A DNA stretch of 64,000 nt, taken from Winogradskyella undariae. Lineage in GTDB: Bacteria > Bacteroidota > Bacteroidia > Flavobacteriales > Flavobacteriaceae. The notes beneath the pieces are model-generated. The model was not told the DNA's origin, ran no database searches, and saw only the letters and a program-made list of their open reading frames with translations. The stretch covers positions 124,001 to 188,000 of the forward strand of contig NZ_JABTEL010000001.1 in NCBI RefSeq assembly GCF_013285155.1. The letters are read 5' to 3'. The position numbers and the translations under genes were made by a program. Positions 9,005 to 17,003 of this stretch are shown here, one piece after another (positions within the stretch are counted from its first letter, which is position 1; each line of letters opens with the position of its first letter).

Positions 9005-9034
9005 AAAATGCTCAATATTTCTATTGAGCATTTT
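9005..9034 (-). terminator. Terminator for the LuxE-like gene
   Basis: A 12-bp perfect stem (AAAATGCTCAAT / ATTGAGCATTTT, 6-nt loop). Read on the minus strand it is followed by a T-run. A short ATCA/TCAA tandem repeat (9035-9054) follows on the plus strand. Confidence 0.75.
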
Positions 9035-9109
9035 AATCAATCAATCAATCAATTCATGAAAATCTTACTTTTTCATAGCTATACTTAAGTCGTAGCCAAA
9101 TTTAATTCC

Positions 9110-10090
9110 TTACAAGGCCATTAAGTTACAACCTCTAATATCTGAATTATCAAAGCGACCAATGATTTCAAACTGTTCATTATCAAAGGTTTTGCCTAAA
9201 TCTTGAGTGGCAATAAAAGAACAAGAATTTTTATTTGCGAGGTCAATAACATTAATACCTCCCGTTTTATTTGGGGTTTGTATAGTTAATGCATCTTCAG
9301 TATCTCGTGTTAATATTTTCATCCACGGCGGACATTCAAAAACACCATTACCTTTAGAATATGCCTGACTCAATAATTCAGTCATTCCATATTCACTATG
9401 TATTTCAGATACTCCAAATCCTGTTTGTAGAATCTGATGGAGTTCTTGTCTAATAATTTCTTTTCGTCTGCCTTTCATACCACCTGTTTCCATTATAGTG
9501 GTGTGTTTTAGATTCAGTTGGTATTGCTCAACTAAATCGAGTAGAGCAAAAGAAACACCAATTAATAATGTTTTTTGTTTCTTGGCTTCTAATGTTTTTA
9601 ATGTTTCGGCTAATTCTTCAAGATTGTTGAGGTAAAATCCACTTTCTGGTTGTTTAGATTTCTCTATTAAATCATTCACCATATAAATCAAAGAAGATCC
9701 GTCACGTTCTAAATAAGATGGTAATAAAGCTAAAACCACATAATCTTCTATATTGCCATAAAAGTGTTTAAAAGCATTGAGGTAACTCTCTTCATAGAGT
9801 TTTATGTCTGTTACCAAATGTTTACTTGTTATACTTCCTGTTGTTCCCGAGCTTGAAAATGTTTTTTCTATAGGTTCTGAAGAACTTACAACCTCTCGAG
9901 ATTTAAAAAACTCAATCGGTAAAAAAGGAATATCAGTAATTTTTTTTACATCTGCAGGATGCTTGTATAGTAAGTCGCAAAACGAACGGTATACTTTATT
10001 GTTTTGAAACTGAAATTTAAAAACTTCTAAAGCTATAGTTTCAAACTCAGCATCAGATTTTATATTAAAAATGTCGTCTTTAGATATCAT
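9110..10090 (-). CDS. LuxE/PaaK-family acyltransferase (acyl-protein synthetase-like)
   Basis: A 326-residue protein of the adenylate-forming LuxE/PaaK group. The ATP-binding loop is TFSSSGTTGSITSKH (about residues 80-94). Later motifs include IMETGGMKGRRKEI and the SEYGMTELLSQAYS acyl-adenylate motif around residue 235, and the end reads IIGRFDNSDIRGCNLM, the usual ANL hinge region. It probably activates or transfers a carboxylic acid. The substrate is unknown and no bioluminescence genes are nearby. The promoter element TACTTTTG ends four bases before the ATG, so it is probably leaderless. Confidence 0.8.
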   Translation of the reverse strand: MISKDDIFNIKSDAEFETIALEVFKFQFQNNKVYRSFCDLLYKHPADVKKITDIPFLPIEFFKSREVVSSSEPIEKTFSSSGTTGSITSKHLVTDIKLYEESYLNAFKHFYGNIEDYVVLALLPSYLERDGSSLIYMVNDLIEKSKQPESGFYLNNLEELAETLKTLEAKKQKTLLIGVSFALLDLVEQYQLNLKHTTIMETGGMKGRRKEIIRQELHQILQTGFGVSEIHSEYGMTELLSQAYSKGNGVFECPPWMKILTRDTEDALTIQTPNKTGGINVIDLANKNSCSFIATQDLGKTFDNEQFEIIGRFDNSDIRGCNLMAL

Positions 10091-10094
10091 ATTG

Positions 10095-10102
10095 CAAAAG
10101 TA
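10095..10102 (-). promoter_or_regulatory. -7 element TACTTTTG four bases before the LuxE-like ATG
   Basis: On the minus strand TACTTTTG is followed by CAAT and then ATG. The geometry is the same as at the epimerase (7468) and TetR (34332) genes. Confidence 0.5.
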
Positions 10103-10111
10103 TGGAAAATA

Positions 10112-10145
10112 AAAAAGCGTAGCTCAAATTTTTGAGCTACGCTTT
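10112..10145 (-). terminator. Terminator of the T9SS cargo gene
   Basis: A 15-bp stem (AAAGCGTAGCTCAAA paired with TTTGAGCTACGCTTT), with a T-run when read on the minus strand. It lies 26 bp after the stop of the gene at 10171-11961. Confidence 0.85.
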
Positions 10146-10170
10146 AATAAAAATGTATTAAGAATTATGC

Positions 10171-11961
10171 TTACTTAATTACTAATTTCTTAGTTGTAGT
10201 CGCATTGTTCTGACTGATTTTTACGATGTAAATACCAGATTTTAAGTTAGAAACATTTAACGTGTTGTTTGTTAAAGTTTCGTTTTTAACTTGCTTACCT
10301 AAGACATCAAATACTTGAACAGAAATTGCCTCACTGTTAGTAGAAGAAATATTTACTATCCCAGAAGTTATAGGGTTAGGGTAAACTGAAAATGCGTTTC
10401 TATTAACGTTAGTTAATGATAATGTGCTTGGTGTAACATCTGCCCAAGATGTTCCAATACGTAATTCATCAAAAATCATAGCTGGTGTTTCACCCGTAGA
10501 ATCTTGTCTTAAAGCAAAAGTATCTATAATTGAACTTGGTGAAGTATCTGTATCTGTTAATGTTGCTGTTGGTGCAGAACCACCGAAATCAGTACTAGCA
10601 GGATTGATCCATCCATTAATAGCACCAGTTTGAATATTATAGCTCATAACGATTAAAACATCATCACCAACATTGTATTTAGTTGTAGAAAAGTTTTCTC
10701 CAGTACTGCTATTTGTTAGAGCAATGTCATAAGTAGTTCCAACAGGATCAGTATCTGGGTGAATCCAAAGTCTAGCATCAAAATCACCTAATATAACAAC
10801 ATAACCACCATCTGTAGTGTCAGTGATGTTAGATAAATCGCTAACATTGATAATAAATGAAGCAAATACATCTCCTGAAGTTACAGGTGTAAATGTAAGC
10901 TCAGAATCAATAGCACCTCCTTCTAAGAAAACAGATTCACCAGTAGAGGCTACTAAACCAGTGTAAGATAAGCTACCAGAAACAACGTCTATAGGATTTG
11001 TTGATCCGCTAAAATTATTCCAATTTGCTTCAGTTCCAAGGTCATTTCCAACGGTGTAATCAAAACCTTCATAAAGTGGTAATGTATTTGAAGGTAAACA
11101 TTCAGGACTAGTTACTGTGCTACTTAAATCACAAAGTGCACCATCTACAACAGAAATCATTACATCAGTTCCTTCAGCAACACCAGTTACTGTTATTGTT
11201 CCTGTTGCATCAGTAGAAGGATCTCCAGCAGAAAAATCAACCGTACCAGAATTAGCAGTTACAGTGTAAGATGCTGTTCCACCACCAGAAAAATCAACGG
11301 TAGCAGTGTAAGTATCTGTACCAGGAGTGAACGCGTCACATACGGCAGAAGTAGAACTTAAACTTAATGCACAAACCGCAGCATCGTTAAAGTCTCTAAA
11401 AGTAACAGCTTTAGTATTGAAAGCAGTTCCTGCAGCATTCAGCTGAAGAGATTCAGTATCTTTAGCACCGTTAAGGTCTTCGTCATATTGTACTGTTTCG
11501 CCTAAACCTGTTAACAACTCAGCGTCATCACCATCACTTGTTCCGTAAACGATAGCATCGATAAGGTTAGTCATTGTTGGTGCTGTTCCATTAGGAAAGT
11601 TAGCAATATCATCTTGATAAATTGCAATAGCATCTGCACCATTTTGGATGTATCCAGATCCTCCAGGAGGTAAGTCAATATCACTTCCAGAAACAAGACT
11701 CGTGTTTGCTAAAATAAAAAAGCCATTAGCATCAGTAGTTTTTCCATCTAAACTCCAAGCGCCATAACTAGAATCATTTCCTCCATTAAAAAAAACAACA
11801 ATATAGCCGTCTAACGATGTGTTAGGTGCCGCCTTTAATTCTACAAATTCAGCAGTATCTGAACCTGGTGTATCTACATCAATTTCATTTATAACAACTT
11901 GCGCAAAAGAGCTCGCCGCTGTAAATAGAAGAGTAAATAATAAAAAGTAAATTTTTTTCAT
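10171..11961 (-). CDS. Secreted protein with lamin-tail-like domain and type IX secretion tail
   Basis: A 596-residue secreted protein. It has a signal peptide (residues 1-20, cleavage after SFA), then VVINEIDVDTPGSDTAEFVEL, which resembles a lamin-tail (LTD) domain to about residue 180. A short Ig-like Cys-containing stretch follows (about 195-285), then a jellyroll-like domain (about 295-505), and finally the Por/T9SS type A sorting domain from FSVYPNPITSG to the last residues TTKKLVIK. It is exported through the outer membrane and its tail is then processed. LTD domains of secreted bacterial proteins often accompany nucleases or adhesins, but no catalytic motif is seen, so the role is unassigned. 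Confidence 0.88.
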   Translation of the reverse strand: MKKIYFLLFTLLFTAASSFAQVVINEIDVDTPGSDTAEFVELKAAPNTSLDGYIVVFFNGGNDSSYGAWSLDGKTTDANGFFILANTSLVSGSDIDLPPGGSGYIQNGADAIAIYQDDIANFPNGTAPTMTNLIDAIVYGTSDGDDAELLTGLGETVQYDEDLNGAKDTESLQLNAAGTAFNTKAVTFRDFNDAAVCALSLSSTSAVCDAFTPGTDTYTATVDFSGGGTASYTVTANSGTVDFSAGDPSTDATGTITVTGVAEGTDVMISVVDGALCDLSSTVTSPECLPSNTLPLYEGFDYTVGNDLGTEANWNNFSGSTNPIDVVSGSLSYTGLVASTGESVFLEGGAIDSELTFTPVTSGDVFASFIINVSDLSNITDTTDGGYVVILGDFDARLWIHPDTDPVGTTYDIALTNSSTGENFSTTKYNVGDDVLIVMSYNIQTGAINGWINPASTDFGGSAPTATLTDTDTSPSSIIDTFALRQDSTGETPAMIFDELRIGTSWADVTPSTLSLTNVNRNAFSVYPNPITSGIVNISSTNSEAISVQVFDVLGKQVKNETLTNNTLNVSNLKSGIYIVKISQNNATTTKKLVIK

Positions 11962-11987
11962 AATTTAATTGTATAAAAGTTAGACAA

Positions 11988-11995
11988 CAAATATA
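11988..11995 (-). promoter_or_regulatory. Putative -7 element TATATTTG of the T9SS cargo gene
   Basis: On the minus strand TATATTTG ends 27 bp before the start codon. No clear -33 TTG is seen. Confidence 0.5.
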
Positions 11996-12160
11996 ATAAC
12001 AAATAGTGAGTTTTAAGAATCAGAGTCATTAATAGTTGTCATTTTACAATTACTTAACATCATTAAAATCAGGTGCTTCTTAACGTCAATGACTTATAAA
12101 TCTAATGTTAGCGAATTGTTATCAATTTTGTATATTTATTATCTTAATGTAGTTATGCTA

Positions 12161-12168
12161 TATATTTG
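12161..12168 (+). promoter_or_regulatory. -7 element TATATTTG of the PhoB/PhoR-like pair
   Basis: TATATTTG ends 23 bp before the TTG start of the response regulator. A TTA occupies the -33 position. Confidence 0.5.
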
Positions 12169-12191
12169 TCCAACTAAAAAGCTCTTGAATT

Positions 12192-12878
12192 TTGAAAAAA
12201 AAAGATATTAAAATATTATTGGTTGATGATGAGCCAGATATTTTAGAAATAGTAGGTTATAATTTATCTGCTGAAGGTTATCAAGTTTTTACTGGTGAAA
12301 ATGGTATTGAAGCTGTTGAAAAAGCCAAAAAATATAAACCACACTTAATTATTTTAGATGTGATGATGCCAGAAATGGATGGTATTGAAGCTTGTGAGCG
12401 TATTAGAGAACAATCTGATTTAAGCGAAACAATAATTACATTTTTAACAGCAAGAGGGGAAGATTATTCTCAAGTTGCTGGTTTTGATGCTGGAGCTGAT
12501 GATTATATAGCTAAACCTATTAAGCCAAAAGTTTTAGTGAGTAAGGTAAAAGCATTATTAAGACGACTTAAAGATGTTGATGCTGCAACAGATGCTATAG
12601 TTACGATAGGTGATTTAGTAATTTATAAAGAAGAATATAAAATTACTAATAAGGGTAAAGAAATTACTTTACCGAGAAAAGAGTTTGAATTATTATCTTT
12701 GTTGGCAACTAAGCCAGGTAAAGTATTTAAACGCGATGAAATTTTAGACAGAGTTTGGGGAAATGAAGTTGTTGTAGGGGGTAGAACAATTGATGTACAC
12801 ATAAGGAAACTTCGTGAGAAAATTGGTGATAAATCCTTCAAAACCGTAAAAGGTGTAGGCTACAAGTTTGTGGACTAA
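12192..12878 (+). CDS. OmpR/PhoB-family DNA-binding response regulator
   Basis: A 228-residue two-component regulator. The receiver (about residues 5-120) has the acidic pair VDDEPD, the phospho-acceptor Asp in LIILDVMMPEMDG, Thr in FLTARGED and Lys in YIAKPIKPK. The C-terminal winged helix (about 133-228) ends with VWGNEVVVGGRTIDVHIRKLREKIG and VKGVGYKFVD, the OmpR/PhoB signature. The start is TTG at 12192, preceding a lysine-rich opening; no ATG fits before the receiver. The stop overlaps the kinase start by one base (TAATG), so the two are translationally coupled. In flavobacteria this pair is usually annotated as PhoB/PhoR-like; the signal is not evident. Confidence 0.92.
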   Translation: MKKKDIKILLVDDEPDILEIVGYNLSAEGYQVFTGENGIEAVEKAKKYKPHLIILDVMMPEMDGIEACERIREQSDLSETIITFLTARGEDYSQVAGFDAGADDYIAKPIKPKVLVSKVKALLRRLKDVDAATDAIVTIGDLVIYKEEYKITNKGKEITLPRKEFELLSLLATKPGKVFKRDEILDRVWGNEVVVGGRTIDVHIRKLREKIGDKSFKTVKGVGYKFVD

Positions 12879-13930
12879 TGCGGAAAAATAACATAAAAAA
12901 AACTTATAAATTTGCTTTTAGAACATCGTTATACGTAACGATGTTCACTACATGTCTTGTGGTTATGTTTTTGTATTACAACCATACATTTAGTTGGGAA
13001 GTTATATTTTTTCCACTGATTTGTTTTCCGCTTTGCTTTTCAATTATTCAATATCGTGTAGAACATTTTATTTATCGTCGCGTAAAAAAAATATATGACG
13101 ATATTACACTTTTAGAATCTACCAATTTAAGGCAACAACCCATAACCACAGATATGGGAACCTTAACACGAGAAATTGATAAATACGCAAGGAGCAAAAA
13201 GATTGAAATTGAAACTCTAAAAGTTAGAGAAGAATACAGAAAGGAGTACATGGGTAATGTTTCTCATGAACTTAAAACACCATTATTTACCGTTCAGGGT
13301 TATATTCTTACGCTTTTAGATGGAGCTAAAGACGATGAGAAAATTAGAGACAAGTATTTAGCTAGAGCAAGCGCAGGTGTTGAGCGTCTTATTTATATCA
13401 TAAAAGATTTAGATATGATTAGTAAGCTAGAAGTAGGAGATCTAAGTCTTAACAAAGAAGATTTTGATATTGTAGAGTTGATAAAAAGTGTATTTGATCT
13501 TTTTGAGATGAAAGCTTCAAAAAAGAAAATTACACTAACTTTCGATATAGATTATAAAGAACCTATTATGGTTTATGGAGATGTAGAGCGTATTCAACAA
13601 GTTCTTACAAACCTAATCGTAAACTCTATTAAATACGGAAGAGATAAAGGAACGACTGAAGTTAGTATAGAAAATCTTATTAAAAACAAAGCTATTATCA
13701 GAGTAACGGATAATGGTGAAGGGATTTCTAAACAAAATATTCCACGTTTATTTGAACGTTTCTATCGTGTAGATAAAAGTGGTTCTCGTAAAGAAGGAGG
13801 TTCTGGTTTAGGTCTCGCTATTGTGAAGCATATTATTGAAGCACATGAAGAGAAAATCTATATAGAAAGTGAACTTGGTGTGGGAAGTGAATTTTCTTTT
13901 ACGCTCGAAAAATCTCAAACAGTTCATTAA
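12878..13930 (+). CDS. PhoR-like sensor histidine kinase
   Basis: A 350-residue kinase with two N-terminal membrane helices (about residues 13-32 and 40-57) and almost no periplasmic loop. A linker is followed by the HisKA domain, whose H-box YMGNVSHELKTPLFTVQGY contains the phospho-accepting His. The HATPase_c has an N-box (VLTNLIVNSIKYG), G1 (VTDNGEGI), an F-box (FERFYRVDKSGSRKEGG) and G2 (GSGLGLAIVKHI). It phosphorylates the regulator encoded just upstream. The last 32 bp overlap the convergent glycosyltransferase gene, so the two coding regions share sequence. Confidence 0.92.
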   Translation: MRKNNIKKTYKFAFRTSLYVTMFTTCLVVMFLYYNHTFSWEVIFFPLICFPLCFSIIQYRVEHFIYRRVKKIYDDITLLESTNLRQQPITTDMGTLTREIDKYARSKKIEIETLKVREEYRKEYMGNVSHELKTPLFTVQGYILTLLDGAKDDEKIRDKYLARASAGVERLIYIIKDLDMISKLEVGDLSLNKEDFDIVELIKSVFDLFEMKASKKKITLTFDIDYKEPIMVYGDVERIQQVLTNLIVNSIKYGRDKGTTEVSIENLIKNKAIIRVTDNGEGISKQNIPRLFERFYRVDKSGSRKEGGSGLGLAIVKHIIEAHEEKIYIESELGVGSEFSFTLEKSQTVH

Positions 13931-14966
13931 AATCCACTTCAGATTCTATAGAGTTAAAACCACAGTAATCTTTAGCTTTATCTAACATTTCAATTTTAAA
14001 TTTATCTTGTTTACAACACGGAACAATGCCTTCAGAGTCTAGTTTTTTAGCTAAATACATTTGTTCAAACTGTCCAGGTGTTGGTATAAAGAAGGCTTTC
14101 TTTTCAAGTTTAGCTAAATCCATAATGGTGGTGTAACCAGATCTACTTAGTATCAGTTCGCTTTCGTTTATAGCAATTTCAAGCGCTTTACTTGTCATGA
14201 AATTACAGATTGTTATGTTGTCTTCAATTGCTATCTGCTGCTTTGTCTCAACCTGTCCTTTAATAAATAAGACTTGCCCTTTATAAGATTTTAATTGTTT
14301 TAATAATTTTTCTTCAAGATAGGTGCGTTGCGGTTCTGGTCCAGATAATAATACAAGGAGTCGGTATTTTATATCTAAATCTAATTTTTTAAATCGTGTT
14401 AAAGGCCCTAAGTATTTTACAGGCGTTTTATAAGATTCTGCATGCCCTAAGTTTCCACTTAAGTTGTTTACTCCGCTATGGTCAGGAACCCAGCACTCAT
14501 CAAATTTAGATATTATTTTTTGATGTAATTTACTACTCAGCCATGTTGTGTTCCCGCTTAAGACGCGCAGTTGATGGGTTATAAAGATTGATGGAATGTT
14601 TTTATGTCTTGCACCAAAACGATTGTCAGAGATGATCCCAGCAATGTGTTCTTTTTCGACTATTGTCTCTATAGCTTTTTTCTCTTTTTTTATAGTTTTT
14701 AAAAGGTGTGGAGAATCTTTTATCAGTTTTAATTTAAAACTATTTGCTTTCTTGGCGTAGGTGATGTTGTAAGAAGGTAATTCTATCGCTTTTAGATTAG
14801 GGAATTCTTTTTTTAATAATTCTAAAGCAAAACCATCACTAGCTATAATAGGTTCAAAATTATGAGCTATTAGTTTATTTATAATAGGAATACATCTGGT
14901 AGCGTGGCCTAAACCCCAATTTAACGGAGCGACTAAAATGCGTTTTCTGTGGGTTATCGATTCCAA
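13899..14966 (-). CDS. GT28/MurG-like glycosyltransferase family protein
   Basis: A 355-residue GT-B type protein. The N-terminal domain opens with ILVAPLNWGLGHATRCIPIINKL, the glycine-rich loop of MurG/UDP-glycosyltransferases, and the C-terminal domain has SRSGYTTIMDLAKLEKKAFFIPTPGQFEQ, the nucleotide-sugar-binding motif. Donor and acceptor are unknown. No membrane segment is visible. The 3' end overlaps the convergent histidine kinase gene by 32 bp. A TATCTTTG element at 15001-15008 (minus strand) would give a leader of about 30 nt. Confidence 0.82.
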   Translation of the reverse strand: MESITHRKRILVAPLNWGLGHATRCIPIINKLIAHNFEPIIASDGFALELLKKEFPNLKAIELPSYNITYAKKANSFKLKLIKDSPHLLKTIKKEKKAIETIVEKEHIAGIISDNRFGARHKNIPSIFITHQLRVLSGNTTWLSSKLHQKIISKFDECWVPDHSGVNNLSGNLGHAESYKTPVKYLGPLTRFKKLDLDIKYRLLVLLSGPEPQRTYLEEKLLKQLKSYKGQVLFIKGQVETKQQIAIEDNITICNFMTSKALEIAINESELILSRSGYTTIMDLAKLEKKAFFIPTPGQFEQMYLAKKLDSEGIVPCCKQDKFKIEMLDKAKDYCGFNSIESEVDFNELFEIFRA

Positions 14967-15000
14967 ATGTTATATTATTTTTACAGATCAATGTGTTAAA

Positions 15001-15008
15001 CAAAGATA
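15001..15008 (-). promoter_or_regulatory. Putative -7 element TATCTTTG of the glycosyltransferase gene
   Basis: A TAnnTTTG match on the minus strand, 34 bp before the start at 14966, with no good -33. Confidence 0.4.
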
Positions 15009-15069
15009 AACCTAAAATGTTTCCTTAATTTTACCAAATTATTAATATTGAAGACAAACCAAAATAGCT

Positions 15070-15744
15070 GTGGGAAGTAAAAATAAACTTAAACGCTTTA
15101 GAGAAAATGAAACCTTTCATAATGTATATCAACCTTCTAGAGAAGAGTTAGTTGATGCTACTTATAAATTAAAAGGTAAATGGAGATCAGAGGTCTTTAA
15201 AAATGATAATCCTTTAGTTTTAGAATTAGGTTGTGGTAAAGGAGAATATACTGTTGGTTTAGCAAAACGATACCCAAATAAAAACTTTATTGGTATAGAT
15301 ATAAAGGGAGCTCGTTTTTGGCGTGGTGCAAAAACGGCTATTGAAGAAGATATTTCTAATGTTGCTTTTATTAGAACACAGATAGAACTTGTTGAATATG
15401 TTTTTGAAGAAAATGAAGTCGATGAAATTTGGATTACTTTTCCAGATCCACAAATAAAATATAAGCGAACCAAGCATAGAATGACTAACTTGAGTTTTCT
15501 AGAACGCTACAAAAAAGTTCTAAAAGAAGATGGTTTAATGCATCTTAAAACAGATAGTGAATTTATGCATGGTTATACACTTGGTTTATTGCATGGTGCT
15601 AATCACGAAGTTTTATATGCTAATCATGATGTGTATAGACAAGAAGGAAGTCCTGAGGAAGTTACTGAAATTCAAACATTTTACGAAAATCAGTATTTAG
15701 AGAAAGACAAAGCGATTACATATATTAGATTCAAAATCAAATAA
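15070..15744 (+). CDS. trmB: tRNA (guanine-N7)-methyltransferase
   Basis: A 224-residue SAM-dependent enzyme that makes m7G46 in tRNA. The SAM-binding motif is LVLELGCGKGEYTVGLAKRYP (about residues 55-75), followed by FIGIDIKGARFWRGAKTA. The family signature WITFPDPQIKYKRTKHRMT and the closing ITYIRFKIK are also present. The start is GTG at 15070, which gives the conserved opening MGSKNKLKRFRENETF; no ATG fits. The LysE-type gene starts 2 bp after the stop, so the two are cotranscribed. Confidence 0.95.
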   Translation: MGSKNKLKRFRENETFHNVYQPSREELVDATYKLKGKWRSEVFKNDNPLVLELGCGKGEYTVGLAKRYPNKNFIGIDIKGARFWRGAKTAIEEDISNVAFIRTQIELVEYVFEENEVDEIWITFPDPQIKYKRTKHRMTNLSFLERYKKVLKEDGLMHLKTDSEFMHGYTLGLLHGANHEVLYANHDVYRQEGSPEEVTEIQTFYENQYLEKDKAITYIRFKIK

Positions 15745-15746
15745 AT

Positions 15747-16376
15747 TTGGATATAACCTTCATTTTTTTTCTTGGATTCTTTGTGGCGCTCATAGGGATT
15801 GTTCCGCCAGGATTGTTAAACATGACAGCTGCTAGAATTAGCCTAAAGGAAGGTGCAAGTCGTGGTATTATGTTTTCTACAGGGGTTTGTATAGTTGTTT
15901 TTATTCAAACTTATGCAGCTTCTATTTTTGCTCGATATTTGTCTAATCACCCAGATATCATTGCTATTCTTAAGCGGGTCGCTTTTGTAATATTTGTTCT
16001 AATTACTATTTATTTTTTGCTTTTAGCTTCAAAAGAGGGAGAGCCTAAAAAGAAGAAAGAAAGAAAGAGTAAACATGGTAGATTATTACATGGTATGTTA
16101 TTGTCTAGCCTTAATGTGTTTCCTATTCCTTACCAAGCATATATGACCATCACTTTGGTGTCTTTTGGCTGGATGAGTTTTGAAAAAACATGTATCCTTA
16201 CCTATGTCACAGGTGCCGCAACAGGGACTTTTGTTATGTTATACTTCTATATTTTCTTTTTTGATAAAATTAAAGATCGAAAATTCACGTCTCAAAAAAG
16301 TATGAATTTAAGTATTGGTATCATCACAGGACTTATTGCATTAGTAACGCTTTTTAATATTTTAAAAGATTTTTAA
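15747..16376 (+). CDS. LysE/RhtB-family exporter
   Basis: A 209-residue membrane protein with about six hydrophobic segments. The opening FFLGFFVALIGIVPPGLLNMTAARISLKEG contains the PPG-LN motif of the LysE/RhtB amino-acid exporter superfamily, and a basic loop (KEGEPKKKKERKSKHG) separates the two halves. The start is TTG at 15747, 2 bp after trmB; no ATG precedes the first helix. The substrate is not predictable. Coupling with trmB is a matter of position only. Confidence 0.8.
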   Translation: MDITFIFFLGFFVALIGIVPPGLLNMTAARISLKEGASRGIMFSTGVCIVVFIQTYAASIFARYLSNHPDIIAILKRVAFVIFVLITIYFLLLASKEGEPKKKKERKSKHGRLLHGMLLSSLNVFPIPYQAYMTITLVSFGWMSFEKTCILTYVTGAATGTFVMLYFYIFFFDKIKDRKFTSQKSMNLSIGIITGLIALVTLFNILKDF

Positions 16377-16433
16377 AGCAGTATTTATTATGATTTTTGT
16401 TGAGGTTATTTTGAATTGAATCCATAAGAACAA

Positions 16434-16763
16434 ATGAGACCAGAAGCCCTTAGTTTTTTTGAAAAAGTTTATAAAGTTGCTCAGAAAATTCCTTACGGAA
16501 AAGTAACGAGTTACGGAGCAATAGCAAAGTATTTAGGTGCTGCTAAAAGTGCCAGGATTGTTGGTTATGCTATGAATGCTTCTCATAATAAAGATGTACC
16601 AGCGCACCGTGTTGTAAATAGAAAAGGGCTTTTAACGGGTAAACATCATTTTGAAGGGACTAATCTAATGCAGCAGCTTTTAGAAAATGAAGGTGTTGAG
16701 GTTATCGAAAATCAGATTCAAAATTTAGAATCTATTTATTGGGATCCAGCAAAAGAGCTTTAA
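16434..16763 (+). CDS. Alkyltransferase-like DNA-binding protein (MGMT family, Cys replaced by Ala)
   Basis: A 109-residue protein comprising only the DNA-binding domain of O6-alkylguanine-DNA alkyltransferase. It has IPYGKVTSYGAIAKYLG, the ARIVGYAMN segment with the arginine finger, and the active-site motif as PAHRVVNRKG where true MGMT has PCHRV. The alkyl-accepting cysteine is Ala (about residue 62), so it cannot carry out suicide alkyl transfer. Such alkyltransferase-like (ATL) proteins bind O6-alkylguanine lesions and hand them to nucleotide excision repair. Length agrees with bacterial ATLs (about 100-110). Confidence 0.9.
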   Translation: MRPEALSFFEKVYKVAQKIPYGKVTSYGAIAKYLGAAKSARIVGYAMNASHNKDVPAHRVVNRKGLLTGKHHFEGTNLMQQLLENEGVEVIENQIQNLESIYWDPAKEL

Positions 16764-16919
16764 GATTCTTTTTTAAGACGTTAGAATTACTTCATCTTAT
16801 ATAAACGCATTTATTTATGGATTAATCGGTTCTTAATATCTTTTTTAGAACGATTGTTAAACCCAATCTTACAATTGTACAATTCAATTTATGTAGTTTA
16901 CATTCTAACATTTTCTGAG

Positions 16920-16927
16920 TATCTTTG
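16920..16927 (+). promoter_or_regulatory. -7 element TATCTTTG of the mrp gene
   Basis: A TAnnTTTG match 76 bp upstream of the mrp start, with TTA at the -33 position. The leader of about 70 nt has no obvious strong hairpin. Confidence 0.5.
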
Positions 16928-17003
16928 CTTTTAGAATTAATCTTAATAAGGAAAGAATCGGGGCGTCAATTTGTTGCTCTATCTTATTCAATTTTAACAT
17001 TGT

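Noticed and set aside
9035..9054. Short ATCA/TCAA tandem repeat considered as a CRISPR or integration remnant.
   Set aside because: Only about four units of 4 bp with no spacers. It is simple-sequence DNA next to a terminator.
9110..10090. LuxE similarity taken as a sign of a bioluminescence operon.
   Set aside because: No luxA, luxB, luxC or luxD homologue is present. LuxE/PaaK relatives occur in many non-luminous bacteria.
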